Virus record (IMG/VR): IMGVR_UViG_3300038324_000021
Location: 1-40,991 of that record
DNA from: a virus
Reading direction: 5' to 3' (one strand)
DNA: 40,991 nucleotides
Positions 1 to 7,393 of this stretch are shown piece by piece. The notes beneath the pieces were generated by a model. That model was not told the DNA's origin, made no database searches, and saw nothing but the letters and a program-made list of their open reading frames with translations. The first letter of the stretch is position 1. Each line of letters opens with the position of its first letter. A program made the position numbers and the translations under genes.

Positions 1-1
1 G

Positions 2-247
2 TATCGCGGTGAGACATTCCCCGGCTTCAACAAGCCGAAGCGTACACCCAAGGGCCCAAAGAAATCTGCTGTGCTTGCCAAGAAGGGCGATGATGTTAAG
101 CTGGTTCGTTTTGGGTCCAAGGAGATGTCGATCAAGAAAGATCAACCCGAGCGCAAGAAAAGCTACTGTGCTCGATCGAGCGGCCAGAAAGGCACTAACG
201 ATAAATTTAGCGCCAACTACTGGTCGCGGAAAGCGTGGAACTGCTGA
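2..247 (+). CDS. 5'-truncated small basic phage protein
   Basis: An open frame runs from the window edge to TGA at 245-247, giving 81 residues with no start visible, so the gene begins upstream. It opens YRGETFPGFNKPKRTP and is rich in lysine and arginine, ending in a Cys- and Trp-containing tail (SYCARSSG, then RKAWNC). From memory, proteins with this opening sit among the small basic genes of uncultured marine phages; their function is unknown. It heads a run of six further tiny genes. Reading-frame assignment is strong, function is unassigned. Confidence 0.75.
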   Translation, partial: YRGETFPGFNKPKRTPKGPKKSAVLAKKGDDVKLVRFGSKEMSIKKDQPERKKSYCARSSGQKGTNDKFSANYWSRKAWNC

Positions 248-501
248 AGATGCTGGATTACGTCAACGAATTTTTGGCTGTTGTGCTTGCTGCAGTTGCC
301 TTCTTGGCTTGGCTCATTCGCTTGGAGGCGAAGGCGCTCGGTAACGAAAAGGAGATCAAGCGTTTGTGGCAACAGCGAAAAGAGGATCTCGAACAAGCGC
401 AAAAATCGCGTGACGAGACAAATACGATGTTGTCTGAGATGCGAGCAGACATCAAAATGATCCTGCAAAACTTTTCTATACGGAAGGACCGAGACTCATG
501 A
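235..501 (+). CDS. small membrane protein with coiled coil
   Basis: 88 residues from a GTG at 235; an ATG at 250 is an equally possible start and neither has a strong ribosome-binding site. A single hydrophobic segment (about residues 15-30, AVVLAAVAFLAWLI) is followed by a charged helical region rich in Glu, Lys and Gln (about 33-80) likely to form a coiled coil. The N-anchored topology resembles inner-membrane spanins or holin-associated proteins. A recognisable Rz/Rz1 pair lies elsewhere, so a lysis role is uncertain. The 3' end overlaps the next start as ATGA. Confidence 0.6.
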   Translation: MELLKMLDYVNEFLAVVLAAVAFLAWLIRLEAKALGNEKEIKRLWQQRKEDLEQAQKSRDETNTMLSEMRADIKMILQNFSIRKDRDS

Positions 502-680
502 ACCGCAGCAACATGAACCAGCAGATCACGAAGCCGCCGATGAAAAAGAAAGTCAACGGTTACATGGCCGGTGGCAAGATGAAGTCGGGCTCTCAGAAAC
601 GCGGATACGCCAAGGGCGGCAAAGTCGACCAGATGTCCTGCAGCCCCCGCAAGCGGATGGCGATGGAAGGCATGGGCTAG
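498..680 (+). CDS. lysine/glycine-rich miniprotein
   Basis: 60 residues, strongly basic, with repeated Lys/Met/Gly patches: MKKKVNGYMAGGKMKSG, then GYAKGGKVDQMSCSPRKRM. Starts at ATG 498 overlapping the previous stop and ends one base before the next start, so it is translationally coupled. No enzyme motif is visible. Basic miniproteins of this style next to virion genes are common in marine phage genomes. Binding to DNA or to virion proteins is an inference from charge only. Confidence 0.65.
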   Translation: MNRSNMNQQITKPPMKKKVNGYMAGGKMKSGSQKRGYAKGGKVDQMSCSPRKRMAMEGMG

Positions 681-681
681 G

Positions 682-882
682 ATGGCCAAGAAAAAGAGCA
701 ACAAGATCTGCGCCAAGGGCAAGGCTTGGGCGAAGCGGACCTTTGACACGTACCCCAGCGCGTACGCCAACATGGCGGCGAGCAAGTACTGCAAGGACCC
801 GAACTATGCTAAAGCGGCCAAGGGCAAATCGAAGTCCAAGACGAAGAAAGCAGCGAACGGCGGCCTTGTGAGGGTTTTCTGA
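682..882 (+). CDS. small basic protein, DUF5872-like
   Basis: 66 residues. The core GKAWAKRTFDTYPSAYANMA (residues about 13-32) matches my memory of the DUF5872 pattern found in phages and giant viruses. A lysine-rich linker follows, then the tail AANGGLVRVF, which recurs in the next protein. The stop TGA overlaps the next start (CTGATGG). Function unknown; its place among late genes suggests a virion-associated or DNA-binding role. Confidence 0.7.
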   Translation: MAKKKSNKICAKGKAWAKRTFDTYPSAYANMAASKYCKDPNYAKAAKGKSKSKTKKAANGGLVRVF

Positions 883-1148
883 TGGGCGAACTAAAGAAGT
901 GGCGCGAACAGAACTGGGTCAGGATCGATTCCAAGGGCAACATCGCCGGTGAATGCGGCACGTCCAAGGACAAGAAAAACCCTGACCGCTGCCTGCCGCG
1001 CAAGAAGGCCGAGTCGCTCAGCAAATCCGAGCGCAAAGCTACTGCCCGCAAGAAAAAGAAGGCTGGCGCGAAGGGTAAGACCGTTGTGTCCAACACCAAG
1101 AAAGCCAAGGTCAAAGCGGCCAACGGTGGACAGGTACGGGTCTTCTAA
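882..1148 (+). CDS. small basic protein, DUF6321-like
   Basis: 88 residues. The N-terminal part (WVRIDSKGNIAGECGTSKDK, then NPDRCLPRKKAESLSKSER) and the middle (KKKKAGAKGKTVVSNTKKAK) match a small uncharacterised family, DUF6321 as I recall it, seen in marine phages. Two cysteines (ECG, RCLP) could bind metal. The last residues AANGGQVRVF nearly duplicate the end of the preceding protein. Function unknown. Confidence 0.7.
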   Translation: MGELKKWREQNWVRIDSKGNIAGECGTSKDKKNPDRCLPRKKAESLSKSERKATARKKKKAGAKGKTVVSNTKKAKVKAANGGQVRVF

Positions 1149-1217
1149 TCAATTCTGCTGCAAAGCGGGAAAAACTCAGTTACTATGATCACGAACTCAA
1201 CCAACGGAGAGATCACC

Positions 1218-1367
1218 ATGGACAAGAAGATGATGCGCGGCAAGAAGACCGCAAAGCCAACCGCCGGTCGTGCAACCGCCAAGAAGGCCACGAAAAAGAA
1301 AATGATGCACGGTGGCACCGCCAAGAAAAAGATGATGGGCGGCGGCAAAGCTTACGGTAAGAAGTAA
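1218..1367 (+). CDS. lysine/methionine/glycine-rich miniprotein
   Basis: 49 residues from ATG 1218, chosen over an upstream in-frame ATG at 1185 because GGAGAG at 1207-1212 gives a well-spaced ribosome-binding site. The sequence is built from KKMMRGKK, KKKMMHGG and KKKMMGGG blocks, a degenerate internal repeat of roughly 12-14 residues. It is very basic with no hydrophobic core, so probably disordered. The TAA stop shares its last base with the next ATG. Confidence 0.6.
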   Translation: MDKKMMRGKKTAKPTAGRATAKKATKKKMMHGGTAKKKMMGGGKAYGKK

Positions 1368-1519
1368 TGGCCGACCAGAAAAAGAATGACTTTCCCGATC
1401 TGAACAAAGACGGGAAGGTCACCAAGGCCGACGTCCTGAAGGGGCGTGGGGTCAAGGGCTTTAAGAACGGCGGTTGTGTCATGGGCAACCGTGGCGTACG
1501 CGACACCAAAAAGGTGTGA
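1367..1519 (+). CDS. miniprotein with EF-hand-like loop
   Basis: 50 residues, start codon overlapping the previous stop (TAATG). Residues 11-22, DLNKDGKVTKAD, fit an EF-hand or dockerin-type calcium loop: Asp1, Asn3, Asp5, Gly6, a hydrophobic residue at 8, and Asp at 12. The loop is followed by VLKGRGVKGFKNGG, a Gly-Gly tail element like those of the neighbours. Only one loop is present, so calcium binding is an inference. Small proteins with this pattern occur in marine phage genomes; function unknown. Confidence 0.65.
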   Translation: MADQKKNDFPDLNKDGKVTKADVLKGRGVKGFKNGGCVMGNRGVRDTKKV

Positions 1520-1522
1520 TAG

Positions 1523-2191
1523 ATGACAACGTCAGGCTCCAGAGACTTTAACATCGACGTCGCGGAAGCGATCGAAGAGGCGTACGAGCGGTGCGGCCTC
1601 GAAGTTCGTACGGGCTACGACGCAAAGACCGCGCGTCGATCTCTGAACCTGATGTTTGCCGAGTGGGCAAACCGTGGTCTGAATCTCTGGACCGTGGAGC
1701 AAGAGGTTCTGACCCTGACACAAGGTCAGGCGCAGGAGGTTCTCGGCACGGACGTCATCGACATTCTTGAGATGGTGCTGCGCCGAGACGGCACTGATAT
1801 CGAGATGGAACGGATCAGCCGGGGCGACTACCTCGACTTTCCGAACAAAACCGATCAAGGTCGACCCTCGCAGTTCTACTTCGATCGCAGCATTCAACCT
1901 GTCATCAACCTCTGGCAAACGCCCGAGAACTCGACAGACCAGATCGTGTACTACTACGCACGTCGGATTGAAGACGCCGACGCCCTGACTAACACCACGC
2001 AGATCCCGTTCCGGTTCTACCCGTGCATGGTCGCAGGACTGGCGTACTATCTGGCGATGAAGCGGGCTCCCGATCGTGTGCAGCTGCTCAAGGCGGTATA
2101 CGAAGAAGAGTTTACGCGTGCGGCAACGGAAGACGAAGATCGGGTCAGCCTGAGACTGGTGCCCGACGGTCGCTTTATGCGGGGCTACTGA
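1523..2191 (+). CDS. head-tail adaptor, P22 gp4-like
   Basis: 222 residues. Helical N-terminus (IDVAEAIEEAYERCGLEVRTG), a conserved segment SLNLMFAEWANRGLNLWTVE, then a mostly beta central part and a C-terminal helix (MVAGLAYYLAMKRAP). Length and pattern fit the P22 gp4 / T7 gp11 group of ring-forming adaptors that join the portal to the tail. It sits immediately before two more neck-type genes and three bases after the miniprotein cluster. Family assignment is by recognition, not by search. Confidence 0.65.
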   Translation: MTTSGSRDFNIDVAEAIEEAYERCGLEVRTGYDAKTARRSLNLMFAEWANRGLNLWTVEQEVLTLTQGQAQEVLGTDVIDILEMVLRRDGTDIEMERISRGDYLDFPNKTDQGRPSQFYFDRSIQPVINLWQTPENSTDQIVYYYARRIEDADALTNTTQIPFRFYPCMVAGLAYYLAMKRAPDRVQLLKAVYEEEFTRAATEDEDRVSLRLVPDGRFMRGY

Positions 2192-2192
2192 T

Positions 2193-2492
2193 ATGGCATT
2201 CGCGTCAGACAAAAACGCCTACGGCATCTCGGACCGCTCTGGCTTTCGCTACCGATTGAAAGACATGCGCCGCGAGTGGAATGGCTTGCTCGTTGGCCCT
2301 GACGAGTACGAGCCAAAGCACCCGCAACTGTTCCCGCCTCGCCCGGGTCCAGATCCGCAGGCGTTGCGCAACCCACGCCCTGATCGAGACGAGCCTTTGA
2401 AGGTGTTCGCTTACACCGACACCGTGGGTCTTCCGCTGATACCCCCACGCATGGTAGGTAAAGCTGGACAAGTTACGGTGGTGACAACATGA
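2193..2492 (+). CDS. conserved phage structural-region protein
   Basis: 99 residues beginning MAFASDKNAYGISDRSGFRY and containing WNGLLVGPDEYEPKHPQL followed by a proline/arginine-rich stretch. From memory this signature recurs next to adaptor genes in podoviruses and siphoviruses, without known function. It starts one base after the adaptor stop and overlaps the next gene by four bases, indicating coupled translation. A neck or tail-completion role is inferred from position only. Confidence 0.6.
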   Translation: MAFASDKNAYGISDRSGFRYRLKDMRREWNGLLVGPDEYEPKHPQLFPPRPGPDPQALRNPRPDRDEPLKVFAYTDTVGLPLIPPRMVGKAGQVTVVTT

Positions 2493-3139
2493 GCTTTACC
2501 TTTGCTGAACTGAAGCAGGCGGTGCAGGACTTTGTTGAGTCCAGCGAAACTGCGTTGGTTAACAACCTGCCAATTTTTATTCGCCTGACCGAAGAGCGCC
2601 TGCTCAAAGGCGTGCAGCTGTCGCTGTTCCAGAAGAACGCGACCTCGCCCACAACGGTAGGTAGCCGTTTCTTGCCTGTACCACCAGACTTCTTGGCTCC
2701 GATGGCCCTGAACCTGACCGGCAGTGACGGCAACAAATTCTTCGTCCAGTTCAAGGACCTGAGCTTTGCCCAGTCCTACACACCGGACGAGTCGACCACA
2801 GGCGAGCCTAAATACTACGCTCAGTTCGACAACGACTACTTCCTGTTGTCGCCCGCGCCCGACGAAGCATACACAGCGCAGCTGCAGTACCTGTTCCGTC
2901 CAGCCAGCTTGACGGCCGGTCCCGAGGACGGCACAACATGGCTGAGCGAGAACGCTGATCTGGCCATGTTGTACGGTACGTTGATCGAGGCAAACACCTT
3001 CTTGAAGGGCGACCCCGACATGACGCAGCTTTACCAAGCGCGTTTCCAAGAAGCGATCTTGGGCCTCAAGCTTCTGGGCGAAGCCAAGCAGAGCACTGAC
3101 GAGTATCGCACCGGCGAACTGATTCGGAGAAAAGCATGA
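2489..3139 (+). CDS. phage adaptor / neck protein
   Basis: 216 residues. The N-terminal helix (FTFAELKQAVQDFVE) and the later pattern RLTEERLLKGVQL, then a beta-rich centre (FLPVPPDFLAPMAL) and a C-terminal helical segment (MLYGTLIEANTFLKGDPDM), fit the phage adaptor family acting at the head-tail joint. It overlaps both neighbours by four bases. Together with the 222-residue protein it would give two stacked connector components, as in P22 and T7. Confidence 0.6.
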   Translation: MSFTFAELKQAVQDFVESSETALVNNLPIFIRLTEERLLKGVQLSLFQKNATSPTTVGSRFLPVPPDFLAPMALNLTGSDGNKFFVQFKDLSFAQSYTPDESTTGEPKYYAQFDNDYFLLSPAPDEAYTAQLQYLFRPASLTAGPEDGTTWLSENADLAMLYGTLIEANTFLKGDPDMTQLYQARFQEAILGLKLLGEAKQSTDEYRTGELIRRKA

Positions 3140-3429
3140 TCACTGGAGCACTGGACATGGGCGCTGGCTTTCAGGTCAACGTCAACACCACGTCTAAGCG
3201 CGGTCTGACGACCGAGGAGCTTGCAACGCAGTGCGCGGACAAGATTGTTTCGGTGTCAGACACGGCACCGGAGCCGATCAGAGCGCAGGCGCATGCCTTT
3301 AAGGCACGTGTGGAGCAGCTGGTACAGCTGTATCTGAAACAAGCGGTGGAAAGCGACCGCACAACCGTGTACAATGCTCTTCGAGATGCTGGTCATCCAG
3401 AGCTGGCCGACGCACTGAAAGGACTTTAA
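3136..3429 (+). CDS. hypothetical structural-operon protein
   Basis: 97 residues, mainly helical. Contains KRGLTTEELATQCADKIVSV and APEPIRAQAHAFKARVEQLV, a pattern I recall from short proteins in phage structural operons without known function. It overlaps the upstream gene by four bases and ends one base before the next start. It could be an assembly chaperone or minor virion protein; nothing in the sequence decides. Confidence 0.6.
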   Translation: MITGALDMGAGFQVNVNTTSKRGLTTEELATQCADKIVSVSDTAPEPIRAQAHAFKARVEQLVQLYLKQAVESDRTTVYNALRDAGHPELADALKGL

Positions 3430-3430
3430 C

Positions 3431-3865
3431 ATGGCGTTTTCGGGAAACTTTATGTGCACCAGCTTCAAGCAGGAAATCCTGCAGGCTGTGCATAACTTCA
3501 CCAACGGTGGCAACACCTTCAGGCTGGCCCTGTATGACAACACCGCTACGCTGGATGCATCGACTACGTCGTTCACCACGTCGGGCGAAGTTGCAGACAG
3601 CGGAAGCTACACCTCTGGTGGCGGCGCACTGACTAACGTCACGCCCACAACCAGTGGCACGACAGCGTTCACCGACTTTGCGGACATCACCTTCACCAAC
3701 GCGACCATCACGGCTCGTGGTGCGCTGATCTATAACGACACTGCCACAGGTAACCCGTCGGTCGTCGTTCTGGATTTCGGCGAGGACAAGACTTCCACCG
3801 ACGGCGACTTTCAGGTGATCTTCCCCACTGCCGACGCTACCACCGCAATCATTCGCATCGCGTAA
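3431..3865 (+). CDS. virion structural protein, beta-rich
   Basis: 144 residues, low in charge and rich in Thr, Ser, Gly, Ala and Asp, with the alternating pattern of a beta-sandwich: NTFRLALYDNTATLD, ITARGALIYNDTATG, VVVLDFGEDKTSTDGDF. Similar proteins occur beside fibre genes in marine phages. A tail decoration or fibre-base role is inferred from composition and its place directly before the long fibre gene. Confidence 0.6.
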   Translation: MAFSGNFMCTSFKQEILQAVHNFTNGGNTFRLALYDNTATLDASTTSFTTSGEVADSGSYTSGGGALTNVTPTTSGTTAFTDFADITFTNATITARGALIYNDTATGNPSVVVLDFGEDKTSTDGDFQVIFPTADATTAIIRIA

Positions 3866-3880
3866 GCCGGGAGGTCCGGC

Positions 3881-5665
3881 ATGGTAAAGTTCGTCAATCG
3901 AGCCAAAGTAGCAACCTCGACCACTGGTACGGGGACGATTACACTTGGCGCAGCGGAAGCTGGCTTCCAGACCTTTGGCGGCGCAGGCCTCGTCGACGGA
4001 GACGTGGTCAGCTACGTCATTGAAGAGGGTGATGCGTTCGAGGTCGGCACGGGTACGTTCAACTCGACGGGTCCGACACTTACTCGGAACGTAGTTGAAA
4101 GCTCAAACGCTGACGCCGCCATCAACCTCAATGGCGCTGCCACTGTCTTTGTCACTGCGGCATCGGCAGATCTGGTTCCCGAGTCTGGCGGCACATTCTC
4201 CGGCAACGTGGACTTTGGCACAGGCATCGACGTCACGGGTGACATCACTGTCACAGGCACAGTTGACGGACGAGATGTTGCAGCGGACGGCACGAAGCTG
4301 GACGGCATTGAGTCTGGTGCGACTGCGGATCAAACAATCACCGCTGGCACAGGTCTTACCGGCGGTGGCACGGGTGACGTTACAGTCAGCCACGCAGATA
4401 CGTCGACCCAAGCTAGTGTGGACAACGCTGGCAACACCGTCATTCAGGATGTCACACTGGATGGATTTGGCCACGTCACAGGGCTGGCTTCGACAACTCT
4501 GACTACTACAAACGACGCGACGATTACGCTGGCAGCAGGCACGTCGATCACGGGCGGCGGTACGTTCACTACGAACCAGAGCACGCCCGAGACAATCACG
4601 TTCAACCACGGCGACACGTCGACGATCAGCGGTACTTTTGGCAGCACAGCCAGTGGCACGAAGATCGACACAATCACAATCGATGCCAACGGTCACGTCA
4701 CAGCGGTTGCGACCGGCGATACCGGTGATATCGACGCGGTAACTGCGGGCACAGGCCTTACCGGTGGCGGCACGTCTGGCTCGGTCACGCTGAGCCACTC
4801 AGACACCTCGGCGCAGGGCAGTGTAAACAACAGCGGCAATACCGTCATTCAAGACGTGACGCTGGACGGGTTCGGCCACGTCACCGCTTTGGGTTCCGTT
4901 GCTTTGTCGATCCCGAACGCTGCCAACAACGCCTCTATCTCTATCTCCGCAGGCAGTCAGCTGACTGGCGGCGGCACGTTTACAACGGACCAGTCGTTCA
5001 ACGAGACAATCACCCTCAACCACGGTGATACATCTGGCCTTTCTGGCACCTACGGAAGCACGGCTAACGGCACGAAGATCGATACCATCACTGTTGATTC
5101 CAACGGTCACGTCACCGCGGTTGCGACTGGCGCGACCGGTGACATTGACGCCGTGAATGCGGGTAGCGGTTTGACCGGTGGCGGCACGTCCGGCTCCGTG
5201 ACCCTGAACCACCAAGACACATCTTCTCAAGGTTCTGTCAACAACAGCGGCAACACGTTCATTCAGGACATCACGCTTGACGGCTTTGGTCATGTCACCA
5301 GCATTGGTAGTGCTGGTATAAACGAAGACGCTTTTCAAGGTACTGCGAAGGCTTGGGTAAACTTTAATGGTTCTGGGTCCGTGTCAATACGTGACAGCTT
5401 TAACGTGTCCAGTATTAGTGATTTTGGAACTGGCAATTACGGCGTGAACTTTTCCAGCAACTTTGCCGCTGGCAACTACGCTGTGGGGGCTATAGGCGAA
5501 AACATTAACGAAAGTACGGGCAGTGTTAATAGCACATCTTTGGATGTTACATCCCCTCCCGCCTCCTCTTCTTGTCGTTTACGTACAGGCTATAGCCGAT
5601 CCAATTTTTCGTTTGGTGCCTATCTAGATGGTGTCCACACAGCGGCAATTTTCACGGGTGATTAA
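3881..5665 (+). CDS. tail fibre with long internal repeats
   Basis: 594 residues with ribosome-binding site GGGAGG. The first 145 residues are a beta-rich base (VNRAKVATSTTGTGTITLG). Residues about 154-475 hold two full copies and one partial copy of a 134-138 residue unit containing GTGLTGGGTSGSVTLSHSDT, VIQDVTLDGFGHVT and KIDTITVDSNGHVTAVATG, as expected for a trimeric fibre shaft. The last 110 residues begin KAWVNFNGSGSVSIRDSFNV, a terminal domain I recall from other phage fibres and the likely receptor-binding tip. The DNA for the tip is visibly poorer in G and C than the shaft. Confidence 0.7.
   Translation: MVKFVNRAKVATSTTGTGTITLGAAEAGFQTFGGAGLVDGDVVSYVIEEGDAFEVGTGTFNSTGPTLTRNVVESSNADAAINLNGAATVFVTAASADLVPESGGTFSGNVDFGTGIDVTGDITVTGTVDGRDVAADGTKLDGIESGATADQTITAGTGLTGGGTGDVTVSHADTSTQASVDNAGNTVIQDVTLDGFGHVTGLASTTLTTTNDATITLAAGTSITGGGTFTTNQSTPETITFNHGDTSTISGTFGSTASGTKIDTITIDANGHVTAVATGDTGDIDAVTAGTGLTGGGTSGSVTLSHSDTSAQGSVNNSGNTVIQDVTLDGFGHVTALGSVALSIPNAANNASISISAGSQLTGGGTFTTDQSFNETITLNHGDTSGLSGTYGSTANGTKIDTITVDSNGHVTAVATGATGDIDAVNAGSGLTGGGTSGSVTLNHQDTSSQGSVNNSGNTFIQDITLDGFGHVTSIGSAGINEDAFQGTAKAWVNFNGSGSVSIRDSFNVSSISDFGTGNYGVNFSSNFAAGNYAVGAIGENINESTGSVNSTSLDVTSPPASSSCRLRTGYSRSNFSFGAYLDGVHTAAIFTGD
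4342..5313 (+). repeat. 402-414 bp in-frame fibre repeats
   Basis: Equivalent points of the repeat (codons for GLTGGG) start at 4352, 4754 and 5168, giving spacings of 402 and 414 bp. Two units are complete and the third stops near 5313, before the fibre tip. Copies differ at many third positions, so the duplication is old or under purifying selection. Confidence 0.8.
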
Positions 5666-5667
5666 GC

Positions 5668-6138
5668 ATGGTTGATTACAGCCAGTACAAACTCCACGAA
5701 CGTGAGATGATCTTCAAGAAACTCCAGAAGGATCTACCAGAGCCGTCCTACGCAATCATGTGGGAAGACCCTGCCAAACCTGATGAACCCATGAGGATCA
5801 CCAAGCCATCACCAACGTGGCTTGCTATGGCTATGCACGGTGACATCCTGCCGCCTGTAGAAGTCTATCACGCTCTGGCCGAAGATGAGGCCCGGCCGGG
5901 GTTTAAACGACACACCCGTGGTTATTTGATGCACGAAACCAAACCTCTCCCTGCGATGACTGAGAAAGAGGCGATGGAGTATCTTGTTCAGAAAGACATC
6001 CCTGCCCGCGTATGGCGAGACTATGAAGGCAATCGCGAAATTCTCAAGATCGTGCCGGTTGAACTTGTCCCTACTGACCGCTCACTGCGTAATGCTTGGG
6101 CGATTGACCAAAACGGTGATGAAAGGACCGCAGCATGA
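5668..6138 (+). CDS. fibre-associated hypothetical protein
   Basis: 156 residues, two bases after the fibre stop and overlapping the next gene by four bases. Hydrophilic, with several Trp and Pro residues (YAIMWEDPAKPDEPMRITKP) and a C-terminal part ILKIVPVELVPTDRSLRNAW. The RSLRNAW element resembles the short conserved stretch in phage tail-fibre assembly proteins, so a chaperone for the preceding fibre is possible. That is inference. Confidence 0.5.
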   Translation: MVDYSQYKLHEREMIFKKLQKDLPEPSYAIMWEDPAKPDEPMRITKPSPTWLAMAMHGDILPPVEVYHALAEDEARPGFKRHTRGYLMHETKPLPAMTEKEAMEYLVQKDIPARVWRDYEGNREILKIVPVELVPTDRSLRNAWAIDQNGDERTAA

Positions 6139-6485
6139 CAACTTACATCAACATCAACGGAGATGCCCGTGATACGGCATCCCTCGTTATCCCCCCCGAC
6201 CGTATCTTCCGTGAGGCGTGGCAGTTCAACGGAGATGTCGTCGAGATCGACATGGTCAAGGCTCGTGATATCCATCGTGATGGGCTTCGCGCAGAGCGTG
6301 AGCCTCGTTTTAATAAGCTGGACGTGGACTGGTTTCGGTCAGTTGAAACAAACAACACCACAGCGCAAGCAGACATTGCCGCCAAGAAGCAGGCGCTTCG
6401 TGATGCGACGACTGACGCACGCATTGACGCGGCCGCCACACCCGATGAGCTGAAAGCTCTGACCCTCGACGTTTTGTTGGGATAA
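6135..6485 (+). CDS. probable tail-fibre assembly protein
   Basis: 116 residues. Contains PPDRIFREAWQFNGDVVEID, then KARDIHRDGLRAEREPRFNK, LDVDWFR and KKQALRDATTD. The order 'arginine-rich helix, LD-W-R, Q-A-LRD' is typical of phage tail-fibre assembly or chaperone proteins, small helical partners made next to fibres. It lies between two fibre-like genes. Family placement is by pattern only. Confidence 0.5.
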   Translation: MTTYININGDARDTASLVIPPDRIFREAWQFNGDVVEIDMVKARDIHRDGLRAEREPRFNKLDVDWFRSVETNNTTAQADIAAKKQALRDATTDARIDAAATPDELKALTLDVLLG

Positions 6486-6491
6486 ACCCAG

Positions 6492-7358
6492 ATGCTCGGC
6501 TTTAGTCCTCTAGCTTCCTCGGCTCTTGCTGAAGCCGCAGCGGAATCTGCTTCCGTCGATGTCATTGTTACGGGTGTCCAAGCAACCGGTAACGTCGGTG
6601 CTCCTACGGTTGTTGGTGACGCCACCCTTTCGGTCGATGGTGTTCAGGCATCCGGTCAGGTTGGCGTTGTACTCGTTTCCACCAGCTCCGCTACACTTGT
6701 TACCGGCCTTGAAGCACCTACCGCCGTCGGCACCGTTGACGTTGTTGGTACTGCAAACATCTCAATCACGGGTGTTCAAGCGGCTGGTCAAGTTGGTACA
6801 GCCGACGCCGCTGCCAATGCAGACGTTTCAGTCACCGGACTGCAAGCAACAGCGTCTGTTGGCACGGTGGTTGCGGTCGCCAGCGCCAAGGTCTCAGTCA
6901 CTGGACTTGTGGCCACGGGCTCGGTCGGCACTGTTGAGATCATCGGCACGGCCAACGTCAACCCAACTGGCCTGCAGGGCACAAGTGCCGTCGGCACCGT
7001 AGTAGCAACCGCTGATGCCAACGTGTCGGTATTTGGCCGACAGGCTGACGCGGAAGTTGGTTCTGTTACCACCAGCGCCAATGCAGACGTCCCTGTTACC
7101 GGCTTGCAAGCCACGGGCTCTGTGGGCGTCGTCGAGGTCCTCGCTACCGCCACCGTCAATGTGACAGGCGTTCAAGGTGTCGGACAAGTCGGCACCGTTG
7201 ACGCCGCTGCTTCTGCCGAAGTGATCGTGCTTGGTGTGAGCGCCCGTGGACTGGTCACTCAGGTCGTTGTATGGAGCAGGGTCGACCCTGACATCAACCC
7301 CGACTGGACCGATCTCGACCCAGCGCCAACCGCCGACTGGACCGACGTTGCTGCCTAG
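6492..7358 (+). CDS. tail protein of eleven 22-residue repeats
   Basis: 288 residues. After a 25-residue leader, residues 26-267 divide exactly into eleven 22-residue units with consensus V-T-G-[VL]-Q-A-[TS]-G-x-V-G-T-V, then a variable half ending in A-x-V-x. Gly and Val positions are fixed, as expected for a beta-solenoid or stacked beta-hairpin fibre. The remaining 21 residues (INPDWTDLDPAPTADWTDV) are an acidic Trp tail that may attach to another tail protein. It lies between the assembly-protein gene and the collar-fibre gene, so a short spike or fibre is likely. Confidence 0.6.
   Translation: MLGFSPLASSALAEAAAESASVDVIVTGVQATGNVGAPTVVGDATLSVDGVQASGQVGVVLVSTSSATLVTGLEAPTAVGTVDVVGTANISITGVQAAGQVGTADAAANADVSVTGLQATASVGTVVAVASAKVSVTGLVATGSVGTVEIIGTANVNPTGLQGTSAVGTVVATADANVSVFGRQADAEVGSVTTSANADVPVTGLQATGSVGVVEVLATATVNVTGVQGVGQVGTVDAAASAEVIVLGVSARGLVTQVVVWSRVDPDINPDWTDLDPAPTADWTDVAA
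6567..7292 (+). repeat. eleven 66-bp coding repeats
   Basis: Tandem 66-bp units encode the 22-residue repeats of the tail protein. DNA identity between units is modest while the protein pattern is conserved, so the array is not a recent slippage product. Confidence 0.8.
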
Positions 7359-7393
7359 TGTATGCTGCGAGCAACTTTTTGAGGTGATCTCCT

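Noticed and set aside
4103-5338. Long minus-strand frames (231 and 179 codons) inside the fibre gene
   Set aside because: Produced by the repeated Thr/Gly codons of the fibre; no start signals or recognisable features.
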